This document shows, piece by piece, positions 1-6,489 of a stretch of 9,477 nt of DNA; position 1 is the first letter of the stretch; each line of letters starts with the position of its first letter. Made by a program: the position numbers and the translations under genes. The notes below the pieces were generated by a model, which saw nothing but the letters and a program-made list of their open reading frames with translations, was not told the origin of the DNA and searched no databases. The stretch covers positions 1 to 9,477 of the forward strand of contig JAOZSC010000055.1 in NCBI GenBank assembly GCA_029939875.1. The letters run 5' to 3'. Source of the DNA: Desulfobacterales bacterium. Lineage in GTDB: Bacteria; Desulfobacterota; Desulfobacteria; Desulfobacterales; JAFDCJ01.

Positions 1-1
1 A

Positions 2-187
2 AAAATGGCCCAGGCGATCCCCCATACCCATGCTGCCAAAGCAAGTCTGACCCTGGAAAAACTGCACGAAGTTTTTGTCGACATGCAGACAACGGTGTTT
101 ATCGGCAGCCGGGCATCCATGCGTTACATGGATTTCATGATCACCCCGAGGGGGTACGCGAAAAAATATAAAATCGGAGGCGAATGA
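2..187 (+). CDS. cobJ: precorrin-3B C17-methyltransferase, C-terminal end (partial)
   Basis: Only the 3' end of this gene is in the window, and the frame is open from base 2. The visible residues include VDMQTTVFIGS followed by MITPRGYAKKY. This resembles the C-terminus of CobJ/CbiH, the SAM-dependent enzyme that methylates C17 and contracts the corrin ring, where a 'DM-TTV-IG' strand precedes a terminal 'M-TPRGY' motif. The ATG at base 5 is probably internal, because an intact enzyme has about 240 or more residues. The stop codon overlaps the start of the next gene as ATGA, and that gene (cobO) is also a B12 gene, which supports the call. Other tetrapyrrole methylases of the pathway (CobM, CobI) share the fold, so the exact paralogue is less sure than the family. 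The symbol could equally be cbiH. Confidence 0.72.
   Translation, partial: KMAQAIPHTHAAKASLTLEKLHEVFVDMQTTVFIGSRASMRYMDFMITPRGYAKKYKIGGE
176..180 (+). promoter_or_regulatory. ribosome binding site of cobO
   Basis: GGAGG lies inside the last codons of the upstream methyltransferase gene. It is 3 bases from ATG 184 and 12 bases from ATG 193. Neither spacing is ideal, so it does not settle which start is used. Confidence 0.6.
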
Positions 188-708
188 TAACCATGAAAGG
201 CTACATTCAGGTATACACCGGAGACGGCAAGGGAAAAACCACCGCCGCCCTGGGCCTGGCACTTCGAGCGGCCGGGGCCGGGCTGCGGGTGTACATGGCC
301 CAGTTTCTGAAAAAAGGTGATTACAGCGAAATCCAGGCCCTGGAGCGATTTTCGGACCGCATCACCGTGGAACAATTCGGGCTCGGTCATTTTGTGAAGG
401 GAAAACCCGCCGCTGAAGACATCGCGGCCGCCCAAAAAGGGCTTAAACGAATCATGGACATTCTTGCCGGCGGGCGACACCAGGTGGTGATACTCGATGA
501 GGGCAACGTAGCAGTGGCCTGCGGACTGTTTGCGGAGAAAGCGCTTATGGAAATCATAGACCGCAAACCGGATGACGTGGAGTTGATCATCACGGGGCGG
601 GGTGCCTCCCCCCAGGTCATTGAACGGGCGGACCTGGTCTCCGAAGTCAGGGCGGTAAAACACTACTATACCAGCGGGGTCAGGGCCAGGGTTGGAATCG
701 AAAAATAA
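184..708 (+). CDS. cobO: corrinoid (cob(I)alamin) adenosyltransferase, CobO/BtuR family
   Basis: This cytoplasmic enzyme transfers the adenosyl group of ATP to the Co(I) of corrinoids, making adenosylcobalamin or its precursors. The N-terminus is the family signature GYIQVYTGDGKGKTT, with the P-loop GDGKGKTT at about residues 13-20. A Walker B-like VVILDE lies near residues 101-106. The C-terminal signature ITGRGASPQVIERADLVSEV, then KHYY and GVRARVGIEK, is also typical. The length of 174 residues is normal. The residue after LDE is Gly where Ile or Leu is usual. Two starts are possible. ATG 184 overlaps the upstream stop but lies only 3 bases after the GGAGG at 176-180. ATG 193 (MKGYIQVY) lies 12 bases after it and fits the usual family start better. 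The gene is translationally linked to cobJ and is followed by a broken cobQ. Confidence 0.95.
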   Translation: MITMKGYIQVYTGDGKGKTTAALGLALRAAGAGLRVYMAQFLKKGDYSEIQALERFSDRITVEQFGLGHFVKGKPAAEDIAAAQKGLKRIMDILAGGRHQVVILDEGNVAVACGLFAEKALMEIIDRKPDDVELIITGRGASPQVIERADLVSEVRAVKHYYTSGVRARVGIEK

Positions 709-727
709 AAACAAACACAACGCCCCG

Positions 728-906
728 TGTATCGCAATTGTCGGAACCCTGGCGTGCCTGGAACCGGCCCAGCGGGACCTCATCCGGGGGGTTATCATCA
801 ACCGCTTCCGCGGGGATATCAGATGATGGGCCGATTTGTCCACGACCCGGACGGAATTGAGGGGGAGCCCGGAAAAACCGACGGCCTCGGGCTGCTGGTG
901 GTGGAC
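728..906 (+). pseudogene. cobQ: cobyric acid synthase remnant (two fused fragments, frame-shifted)
   Basis: Two pieces of CobQ, the glutamine-dependent amidase of the corrin ring, can be read in two frames. Bases 731-820 encode [16 protein letters not shown], then [13 protein letters not shown], matching the end of the synthase domain ('IVGTL-LLEP ... G-vINrFRGD'). This frame stops at 824-826. Bases 814-906 in the next frame encode [20 protein letters not shown] and then GLGLL, matching the glutaminase domain ('CGGYQMLGr-i-DPdGiEG--G...GLGLL'). The frames meet at GGGGATATCAG, which codes RGDI in one and GYQ in the other. The N-terminal P-loop part, the middle with the catalytic Cys of the glutaminase, and the C-terminal part are missing. 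Its place directly after cobO fits a former B12 operon. No ribosome binding site is seen. The remnant is surely non-functional as CobQ. The domain matches are recognised from memory of the family, not from a search. Confidence 0.85.
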
Positions 907-1095
907 TGTCTGTCCGGGATTATCGCGCGGCTGTCACCGCTGTCGCCTTACAGCTACACGCTGCACGTTCCCCTCGATGCTGCGCATTCCGACAATACGA
1001 AAACGGTTTCTCTGGAAGTGTTTGCCTTCGACGATTTGGCATCCTCTCTGGATTTTTTAGAACATCGGCTGTTGTTGACAGGAGCTCATTTTTAA
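907..1095 (+). other. unrecognised open frame continuing from the cobQ remnant
   Basis: The reading frame of the second cobQ fragment stays open for 62 more codons to a TAA at 1093-1095. The residues (for example [20 protein letters not shown], then [20 protein letters not shown]) do not look like the CobQ C-terminus, which should carry a 'YEIHMG' region and a terminal 'GTY-HG-F' motif. They look like ordinary coding sequence with balanced composition, so this may be the 3' end of a different gene joined by deletion. I do not recognise the family. There is no own start or ribosome binding site; in-frame ATGs occur at 823 and 826 only within the cobQ scrap. The last bases overlap a promoter candidate for the next gene. 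Confidence 0.45.
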
Positions 1096-1103
1096 ATCAT
1101 ACT
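1075..1103 (+). promoter_or_regulatory. candidate sigma-70 promoter for the GMC oxidoreductase gene
   Basis: A perfect -35 box TTGACA (1075-1080) is followed after 17 bases by CATACT (1098-1103), which matches 4 of 6 bases of TATAAT. It sits about 50 bases upstream of the ATG at 1153, in an AT-rich stretch, at the boundary between the decayed region and the next gene. It would drive the GMC gene and, by overlap, recC. The call rests on motif match only. Confidence 0.45.
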
Positions 1104-1143
1104 TTTTTATTGCCTATTCATTCTGGCGTATAGCATTTAACAT

Positions 1144-1148
1144 GGAGG
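1144..1148 (+). promoter_or_regulatory. ribosome binding site of the GMC oxidoreductase gene
   Basis: GGAGG ends 4 bases before ATG 1153 (GGAGGAATTATG). It supports this start, as does the Rossmann motif that begins only a few residues later. Confidence 0.75.
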
Positions 1149-1152
1149 AATT

Positions 1153-2739
1153 ATGTACGATTACATCGTCATTGGCTCGGGTTTCGGTGGTTCGGTATCA
1201 GCGCTGCGTTTAGCTGAAAAAGGGTATAAAGTTGCCATCCTTGAAAAAGGAAAACGCTATCGCACAGAAGATTTTCCGGCCACCAACTGGAACCTGCGCA
1301 AATATTTATGGATGCCAACGCTCGGGCTCTACGGCATTCAAATGCTGACCTTGCTTAAGCATGTTTTTATCCTCCACGGGGGAGGTGTGGGCGGTGGCAG
1401 CCTGGTATATGCCAATCAACTTCTGATCCCTTCGGATGAAGTCTTCGAAAAAAAAGAATGGGGTCCCGGAGACTGGAAAACAAAACTGGCCCCGCTTTAT
1501 GAGCGCGCCAAACGGATGTTGGGCGCCACACCCTCTCCCTCGGTGGGAAAGGCTGACGAGATACTGGCGCAAATCGGTAAACAAATCCGCGGGGAAGACA
1601 CGTTTCATATTAACGATGTGGGCGTTTTTTTTGGTGAACCGGACCAGACGGTTTCTGACCCCTATTTTGGCGGAGAGGGACCGGAAAGAACCGGGTGCAC
1701 TTTTTGCGGCGCCTGCATGATCGGCTGCCCGGTGGGGGCTAAAAACACCCTCGATAAAAATTATCTTTATCTGGCAGAAAACAAATTCGGGGTCACCATA
1801 TTGCCGGAAACTGAAGTTACCGGGGTGCGCCCCTCGCAAGACGGCTACGAAATTTATAGCAGAAAATCAACCGGCCTGCTTCACCCCAAAAGAAAGTTTA
1901 AAGCCCGGGGCGTTGTTTTCAGCGGCGGGGTAATGGGAACCGTAAAATTGCTTTTGAAATGCAAAACCCAGGGCCTGTTGCCAAAGCTCTCCGATCAGCT
2001 GGGAAATTTCGTTCGCACCAACTCAGAAGCGCTGCTGGGCGTCACCGCGCGTGATAAAAATGCGGATTACTCCGATCAAATTGCCATTACATCGGGTATT
2101 TATCCCGACGAAAAGACCCATATCGAAATCGTGCGCTATAACAAGGGCTCGGATGTCATGGGCTCCCTGTTGACCCTGTTGACCGGGGGCGGCGGGAAAA
2201 TACCACGAGTTGTGAGATTTATGGGAAACATTTTTCGCCATCCCGTGGAATTTATAAAATCTTTGTGGATCTTCGGCTGGGCGTCACGAACTCCGATTTT
2301 GCTCGTTATGCAAACTGAGGAAAATTTTATCCGCCTGTCCTATAAACCGCGCTGGTGGCGTTTTGGCAGGCCATCCATGAACACTGAGCTTGTCCCGGGC
2401 GCGGAAAAGGTGCCGTCCTATATTCCGATTGCCAATAAAATCGCCAGAGAAATGGGGGAAAAAATAGATGGTCAGCCCAAAAGTGCGATCCCCGAAGTAC
2501 TCTTTGATGTCGCCTCCACGGCGCATATCCTGGGAGGATGTGTCATGGGTGAAACGCCTGCTGAGGGAGTTGTCGATTTTAATGGTAAAATCCATGGATA
2601 TCCCAATCTTTATGTCGCCGACGGATCCAACGTACCGGTCAATCTCGGCGTAAATCCTTCATTGACGATCACAGCTATCGCCGAATATATCATGTCACAG
2701 ATAACTGAAAACCCGCAAAATGCATCAGGAAAACCTTAA
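1153..2739 (+). CDS. GMC family FAD-dependent oxidoreductase, cholesterol oxidase-like
   Basis: This is a 528-residue flavoprotein of the glucose-methanol-choline family, which oxidises alcohol groups using FAD. The N-terminus has the Rossmann motif GSGFGG at residues 8-13 and the ribose-binding Glu of VAILEKG at residue 31. HGGGVGGGSLVYAN near residues 75-88 is the second FAD-contacting segment. C-terminal AHILGG supplies the likely catalytic His458, and NLGVNPSLT supplies Asn501, the usual His/Asn pair. The segment CTFCGACMIGC then PVGAKNTLDKNYL (from residue 182) has the spacing C-x2-C-x2-C-x3-C-P, like a [4Fe-4S] ligand set, and resembles the mycobacterial ChoD-type branch. The substrate is unknown; 'cholesterol oxidase' is only the nearest named relative, and a sterol, terpenoid or other alcohol is possible. 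No signal peptide is seen. Its last 20 bases overlap the start of recC. Confidence 0.93.
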   Translation: MYDYIVIGSGFGGSVSALRLAEKGYKVAILEKGKRYRTEDFPATNWNLRKYLWMPTLGLYGIQMLTLLKHVFILHGGGVGGGSLVYANQLLIPSDEVFEKKEWGPGDWKTKLAPLYERAKRMLGATPSPSVGKADEILAQIGKQIRGEDTFHINDVGVFFGEPDQTVSDPYFGGEGPERTGCTFCGACMIGCPVGAKNTLDKNYLYLAENKFGVTILPETEVTGVRPSQDGYEIYSRKSTGLLHPKRKFKARGVVFSGGVMGTVKLLLKCKTQGLLPKLSDQLGNFVRTNSEALLGVTARDKNADYSDQIAITSGIYPDEKTHIEIVRYNKGSDVMGSLLTLLTGGGGKIPRVVRFMGNIFRHPVEFIKSLWIFGWASRTPILLVMQTEENFIRLSYKPRWWRFGRPSMNTELVPGAEKVPSYIPIANKIAREMGEKIDGQPKSAIPEVLFDVASTAHILGGCVMGETPAEGVVDFNGKIHGYPNLYVADGSNVPVNLGVNPSLTITAIAEYIMSQITENPQNASGKP

Positions 2740-5700
2740 CGTTTTTATCAGCAACCGCCTGGAAATTCTGGCAGAAAAACTTTCTGTCATTGTCCAGAGC
2801 CCGTTGCCGACACCGCTGGCCACGGAAATCATTGTCGTCCAGAGCCGGGGCATGCAACGCTGGGTGTCCATGGAGCTGGCCCGGCTCAACGGGATTTGTG
2901 GAAATTGCGACTTTCCCTTTCCCAATTCTTTTATAGACGATATTTTTGAAAAATTGATGCCGGATTTGCCGGACACCTCATCCTTTGATCCCGGGGTGCT
3001 TACTTTTCGGATCATGAACGTCCTTCCGGGTTGTCTTTATAAATCCGGGTTCAACAGTTTGCAGGGCTACCTCGCAGACGATCGCCATCGGCTCAAGCTG
3101 TACCAGCTTTCAGCCAAAATCGCCGACCTGTTCGACCAGTACCTGGTTTTCCGGCCGGAAATGATTTTTCAATGGGAAGCTGGCAAAGAGGACCAAAACA
3201 CGCCTTATGCCTGGCAAGCCGAGCTCTGGCGCCAGGTGACCCGGGGACTGCCGGGCCTGCACCGCGCCCGGCTGCGCAAAAAATTTCTCGAACGAGTTGA
3301 GCACAGCCGCCTTGACGCCGGCCGACTTCCCGGACGCATTTCAATTTTCGGCATATCCTACCTGCCGCTGTTTCACCTGCAGGCATTCGCGGCCTTGTCC
3401 CGGCAGGTGCCGACCCATTTTTTTCTGTTAAATCCCTGCCGGGAATATTGGGCGGACATCGTGTCGGAACGCGAGCTGCAAAAAACCCGGCAGAAAGATC
3501 CCCGGGTGGCGGAAAATATTTCGTGGTATCATTTCGAAAAGGGCAACCGGCTGCTGGCTTCCATGGGAGCCCTGGGGCGAAATTTTTTTGAAGTCATCAG
3601 CGAGCTGGACTGTGAAATCCACGAACAGTTTGAAGCCCCCCAACGCTCCTCGTTGCTGGGCGCAATTCAATCGGATATTTTCCATCTGACTGATGGCCGG
3701 TACTTCCCAGACGAATCGTCGAGCAGCGATTTGCCCCCCCCCCCCCTTCGTCCGCAGTTAATTCTTGAAACGACGGCGCCTGGAGCCGGGGACACATCGG
3801 TTCAGGTTCACAACTGCCATAGTCCCATGCGTGAAATCGAGGTGCTGCACGATCATCTTCTGGCCATGTTTGAAGAAGATCCGCAGCTGCTGCCCAAAGA
3901 CATCATCGTCATGATCCCGGATATCGGCACCTATGCACCGTTCATCCAGGCGGTCTTTGACGGGCAGACGGACGAAGCCCAACGGATTCCTTACAGCATT
4001 GCGGACCGGAGTCCCCGGCTCGAAAACCGCGCAGTCGATGGATTTCTTGCGCTGCTGAAATTACGAGACAGCCGCTTCGAGGCTGCGCGGGTTTTCGCAT
4101 TGCTGGAATTTCCCGGCATCAAGGAGCGCTTCGGTCTGGGGGAATCCGACCTGCCGTTGATAGAAAGCTGGATCAAAGACACCCATATACGCTGGGGCGT
4201 CGACAAAGACAGCCGGGTGCGCCTCGGCCTGCCCGGTTTTTCCCAAAACACCTGGCAGGCCGGTCTGCAGCGGCTTTTGCTCGGCTATGCCATGGCCGGA
4301 AAAAACCGGAAAATATTTTCGGGCATCGTGCCCCACGATAATGTGGAAGGCGGCGAAGCCCGGGTTCTGGGCAGGTTTATCGAGTTTGTCGACCGGCTTT
4401 TTGAATGGGCAGCTCTGCTGGATGTATCCCGAAAATTGGATGCATGGCGGCAAACCCTGCTGGCACTGATCGATAATTTCTTTCAATCCGATGATGACAT
4501 TGAACGCGAGTTACAGTTATTGCGGCAGTTGCTGGAGGATCTGGCCGATAAACAATTGCGCGCGGATTTTCAGCAAAAAGTTGAACCAGAAATTGTCACA
4601 ACTTTTTTAAAAACCAGGCTGGATCAAAGCATTTACGGTTCCGGTTTTCTAACCGGCGGCGTGACCTTTTGCGCCATGCTTCCCATGCGAAGCATTCCGT
4701 TTAAAATCATCTGCCTGGCGGGCATGAACAATGATGCCTTTCCCCGTGATTTTCAGTCGTTAAATTTTGATCTCATCGCCCGCTATCCGAGAGCCGGTGA
4801 CCGTTCCCGCCGAAACGACGACAAATACCTGTTTCTGGAATCCATTCTGTCGGCCCGCAATAAGCTGTATATCAGCTACGTGGGACAAAGCATCCAGGAC
4901 AACTCCCCGATCCCCCCATCGGTGCTCGTCAGTGAACTGCTGGAGGTAATCGAAAATAATCGTGCAATATCCGCGCAGCCGGCTTCCGAATCTATTATTA
5001 CGATTCATCGCTTGCAGCATTTTTCACCCTGGTATTTTCGCGAAGACAGCCCACTGTTCAGCTATTCGACGCCCGATCTGGTAGCCCTGGCTGGAATCGA
5101 GGGGAAAAAAGATCCGCCCCCGTTTATCACTGGCCCCCTGTCCATGGCCGCCGAAGAAATCGCCGCATGGCAAAAGCCGGACATCGAGGACCTGTGCCGG
5201 TTGTTCAGCAACCCGGCCCGGTTTTTTCTGCAGCAACGCCTTGGGGTTTGGCTCGAAGATACGGACAGCCAGATTGAAGAATGTGAAACGTTTGCGCTCA
5301 ACTCACTGGAAAAATACCGGGTGGAACATAATTTGCTCGAAACCCGGTTTTTTGGAGTCAGTTCCGAAATCATTGACGCCATCCAACAGGCCCTGGGACA
5401 ACTTCCCCAAGGCAGCATCGGCGACTATCAGTACCAGCAAATGGACATCGCGGTGCAAGAATTTGTCGAACGGTTCAAACATTTCACCGGTGACACAATT
5501 TCAAATTCCATCGAGGTTGCTGATCTAGAAATTGGGGGATTTCATCTAAAAGGACGCCTACCCGGAATTTTCAGCCGGGGATTGGTTGACATGCGATACG
5601 GCAAAAGGCGAGGGCAGGATCTGTTGAGATGCTGGATTCGGCATGTTTTTTTAAGCCATGCAACGGTGTCGACAGATCCCCCATTGAGTTTTCTCCTGTG

Positions 5701-6052
5701 CACGGATTCGGTAACTGAATTTGACCGGGTTGCCGACAGTGAAAAAATCCTCGGGCAGCTCCTCGGGCTGTTCCGGCTGGGGCTGGAGCAACCCCTTCAT
5801 TTTTTTCCAAAATCATCTTTCGAATATGCTGAACAACTATTGAATCGTTCGGCAATCCGGCAAACGGCTTTAAGCCGCGCCCGGAAAACATGGGCCGGCG
5901 GCGATTTTGCAGAATATACCACTCCCGAATCAGCGAATGCCTACTATGATCTTTGTTTCCGCCATTCGGAGCCCCTGGATGAGACTTTTGAAGAAATTGC
6001 TATGACAATTTTCAAACCACTGCTGGCCCATTGCCGGGAAATTGGTGTATAA
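2720..6052 (+). CDS. recC: exodeoxyribonuclease V subunit gamma (RecC)
   Basis: RecC is the subunit of RecBCD that splits the duplex, feeds the strands to the motors and reads Chi during double-strand break repair. At 1110 residues it is close to the 1122 of E. coli RecC. Matching landmarks, in order, are SNRLEIL (11-17), VVQSRGMQRWV (39-49), DFPFPNSFI (64-72), LYQLSAKIADLFDQYLVFRP (127-146), LNPCREYWADI, HSPMREIEVLHDHLLAMFEE, IIVMIPDIGTYAPFIQAVFDG, MLPMRSIPFKIICLAGMN, GDRSRRNDDKYLFLE and SIQDNSPIPPSVLV. The C-terminal part carries the nuclease-like fold that is inactive in RecC. The start ATG lies inside the GMC gene with no clear Shine-Dalgarno sequence, so translation may depend on the upstream gene; no better in-frame start is visible. 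Residues 339-342 are four prolines encoded by a run of 13 C, in a region between conserved blocks. recB follows after a 433-base gap. Confidence 0.97.
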   Translation: MHQENLNVFISNRLEILAEKLSVIVQSPLPTPLATEIIVVQSRGMQRWVSMELARLNGICGNCDFPFPNSFIDDIFEKLMPDLPDTSSFDPGVLTFRIMNVLPGCLYKSGFNSLQGYLADDRHRLKLYQLSAKIADLFDQYLVFRPEMIFQWEAGKEDQNTPYAWQAELWRQVTRGLPGLHRARLRKKFLERVEHSRLDAGRLPGRISIFGISYLPLFHLQAFAALSRQVPTHFFLLNPCREYWADIVSERELQKTRQKDPRVAENISWYHFEKGNRLLASMGALGRNFFEVISELDCEIHEQFEAPQRSSLLGAIQSDIFHLTDGRYFPDESSSSDLPPPPLRPQLILETTAPGAGDTSVQVHNCHSPMREIEVLHDHLLAMFEEDPQLLPKDIIVMIPDIGTYAPFIQAVFDGQTDEAQRIPYSIADRSPRLENRAVDGFLALLKLRDSRFEAARVFALLEFPGIKERFGLGESDLPLIESWIKDTHIRWGVDKDSRVRLGLPGFSQNTWQAGLQRLLLGYAMAGKNRKIFSGIVPHDNVEGGEARVLGRFIEFVDRLFEWAALLDVSRKLDAWRQTLLALIDNFFQSDDDIERELQLLRQLLEDLADKQLRADFQQKVEPEIVTTFLKTRLDQSIYGSGFLTGGVTFCAMLPMRSIPFKIICLAGMNNDAFPRDFQSLNFDLIARYPRAGDRSRRNDDKYLFLESILSARNKLYISYVGQSIQDNSPIPPSVLVSELLEVIENNRAISAQPASESIITIHRLQHFSPWYFREDSPLFSYSTPDLVALAGIEGKKDPPPFITGPLSMAAEEIAAWQKPDIEDLCRLFSNPARFFLQQRLGVWLEDTDSQIEECETFALNSLEKYRVEHNLLETRFFGVSSEIIDAIQQALGQLPQGSIGDYQYQQMDIAVQEFVERFKHFTGDTISNSIEVADLEIGGFHLKGRLPGIFSRGLVDMRYGKRRGQDLLRCWIRHVFLSHATVSTDPPLSFLLCTDSVTEFDRVADSEKILGQLLGLFRLGLEQPLHFFPKSSFEYAEQLLNRSAIRQTALSRARKTWAGGDFAEYTTPESANAYYDLCFRHSEPLDETFEEIAMTIFKPLLAHCREIGV
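3734..3746 (+). repeat. homopolymer tract of 13 C within recC
   Basis: Thirteen consecutive C encode Pro339-Pro342 and the first base of the next Leu codon, and the frame is intact at this length. Tracts this long tend to slip in replication and in sequencing. Loss or gain of one C would put two thirds of RecC out of frame. Confidence 0.97.
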
Positions 6053-6056
6053 TAAA

Positions 6057-6175
6057 AAGAGGGTTCAAGGGGTCAGGGATTCCAGGGTTCAAGGGACCTG
6101 CCATAAAACCGACGGATAAAGTTTTTACAAAACAAACCCTTGAACCCTTGGCCCCTCGAATCCTTGAACCCTCTT
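6057..6175. repeat. imperfect long inverted repeat between recC and recB
   Basis: The 39-base left arm (6057-6095) pairs with the 39-base right arm (6137-6175) across a 41-base loop. The outer 14 and inner 12 bases of each arm are exact complements; the central 13 match at only 5 positions, 31 of 39 overall. Each arm is built from about four degenerate 8-9 base units of the type GGGTTCAAG. It starts five bases after the recC stop. I know similar TTCAAGG-rich palindromes from deltaproteobacterial genomes, but this is memory and not a search. No T-run follows the right arm, so it is not a standard terminator for recC. It may still protect or end the recC message, or be a small dispersed repeat. 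Confidence 0.85.
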
Positions 6176-6234
6176 CATCAGCTAAATTTTAGAAGAGCCT
6201 AAAGAAGGGGTTGACAATAATAGGATGAACATTG

Positions 6235-6240
6235 AAGGAG
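6235..6240 (+). promoter_or_regulatory. ribosome binding site of the FHA fragment
   Basis: AAGGAG stands 7 bases before ATG 6248, an ideal spacing. It is the best ribosome binding site in the recC-recB gap and fixes the start of the short FHA reading frame. Confidence 0.75.
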
Positions 6241-6247
6241 ATCTAAT

Positions 6248-6409
6248 ATGGCACTGATCGTACAATTGCACAAAGGCGTGGCGATCAACAAATGTCCGCT
6301 GGACAAACCCAAATTGAGCATCAGCCGCAGTCGGCAGTGTGACATATTCATTGATGATGCAGTGGTAAGCGTCGAGCATGCGGTAATCGAAAAACTGAAC
6401 GGGTGTTGA
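6248..6409 (+). pseudogene. truncated FHA-domain protein (N-terminal fragment)
   Basis: A 53-codon frame begins with a strong ribosome binding site and reads MALIVQLHKG, then PLDKPKLSISRSRQCDIFID, then VVSVEHAVIEKLNGC and stops. This is the first half of a forkhead-associated domain, a phosphothreonine-binding fold, with the usual 'L-IGRS--CDI-I-D--VS--HA-I' pattern. Arg27, Ser41 and His44 fit the FHA consensus, while the usual Gly before Arg is Ser26. The second half of the domain ('DLGSTNGT-VN', then the closing strands) is missing, so the product should not fold as an FHA domain. The intact start signals and truncated end point to a 3' deletion rather than a real small protein. A translated short peptide cannot be excluded. 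Confidence 0.7.
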
Positions 6410-6489
6410 ACTTACCCCAAACCTCTGACACCTCGTCGAGTGAAGACCTCGTGCTGGCGTTTATTTACAAACTCAACGGCAAGATATGA
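6403..6489 (+). other. short open tail ending in an ATGA overlap with recB
   Basis: In the -1 frame relative to the FHA fragment, an open stretch reads VLNLPQTSDTSSSEDLVLAF then IYKLNGKI and stops at 6487-6489. Its TGA overlaps the recB ATG (ATGA). The residues look protein-like but do not match the second half of an FHA domain, and I do not recognise them. It may be the C-terminal scrap of the gene that once preceded recB, joined to the FHA start by a deletion. GTG 6403 would be the first possible start, but no ribosome binding site is evident. The overlap suggests that recB was once translated in coupling with that gene. Confidence 0.4.

Noticed and set aside
124..843. 239-codon open frame on the minus strand opposite cobO and the cobQ remnant
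   Set aside because: It lies antisense to a clearly recognised gene, has no ribosome binding site that I can see, and its residues match no family known to me. It is a shadow of the GC-rich coding strand.
6057..6175. Inverted repeat as a rho-independent terminator of recC
   Set aside because: The loop of 41 bases is too long, the stem centre is mismatched, and no T-run follows the right arm on the + strand.
6211..6216. TTGACA as a -35 box for the FHA fragment and recB
   Set aside because: No acceptable -10 box is found 16-18 bases downstream. TCTAAT at 6242-6247 is a good match but 25 bases away and overlaps the ribosome binding region.
6391..6483. Short duplication, since AAACTGAACGGG and AAACTCAACGGC occur about 70 bases apart
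   Set aside because: The similarity covers only about 12 bases with two mismatches and lies in different frames, so chance is a sufficient explanation.
6388..6489. Programmed -1 frameshift joining the FHA fragment to the following tail
   Set aside because: The A-run at 6390-6394 is not a convincing slippery heptamer, and the tail does not supply the missing second half of an FHA domain.
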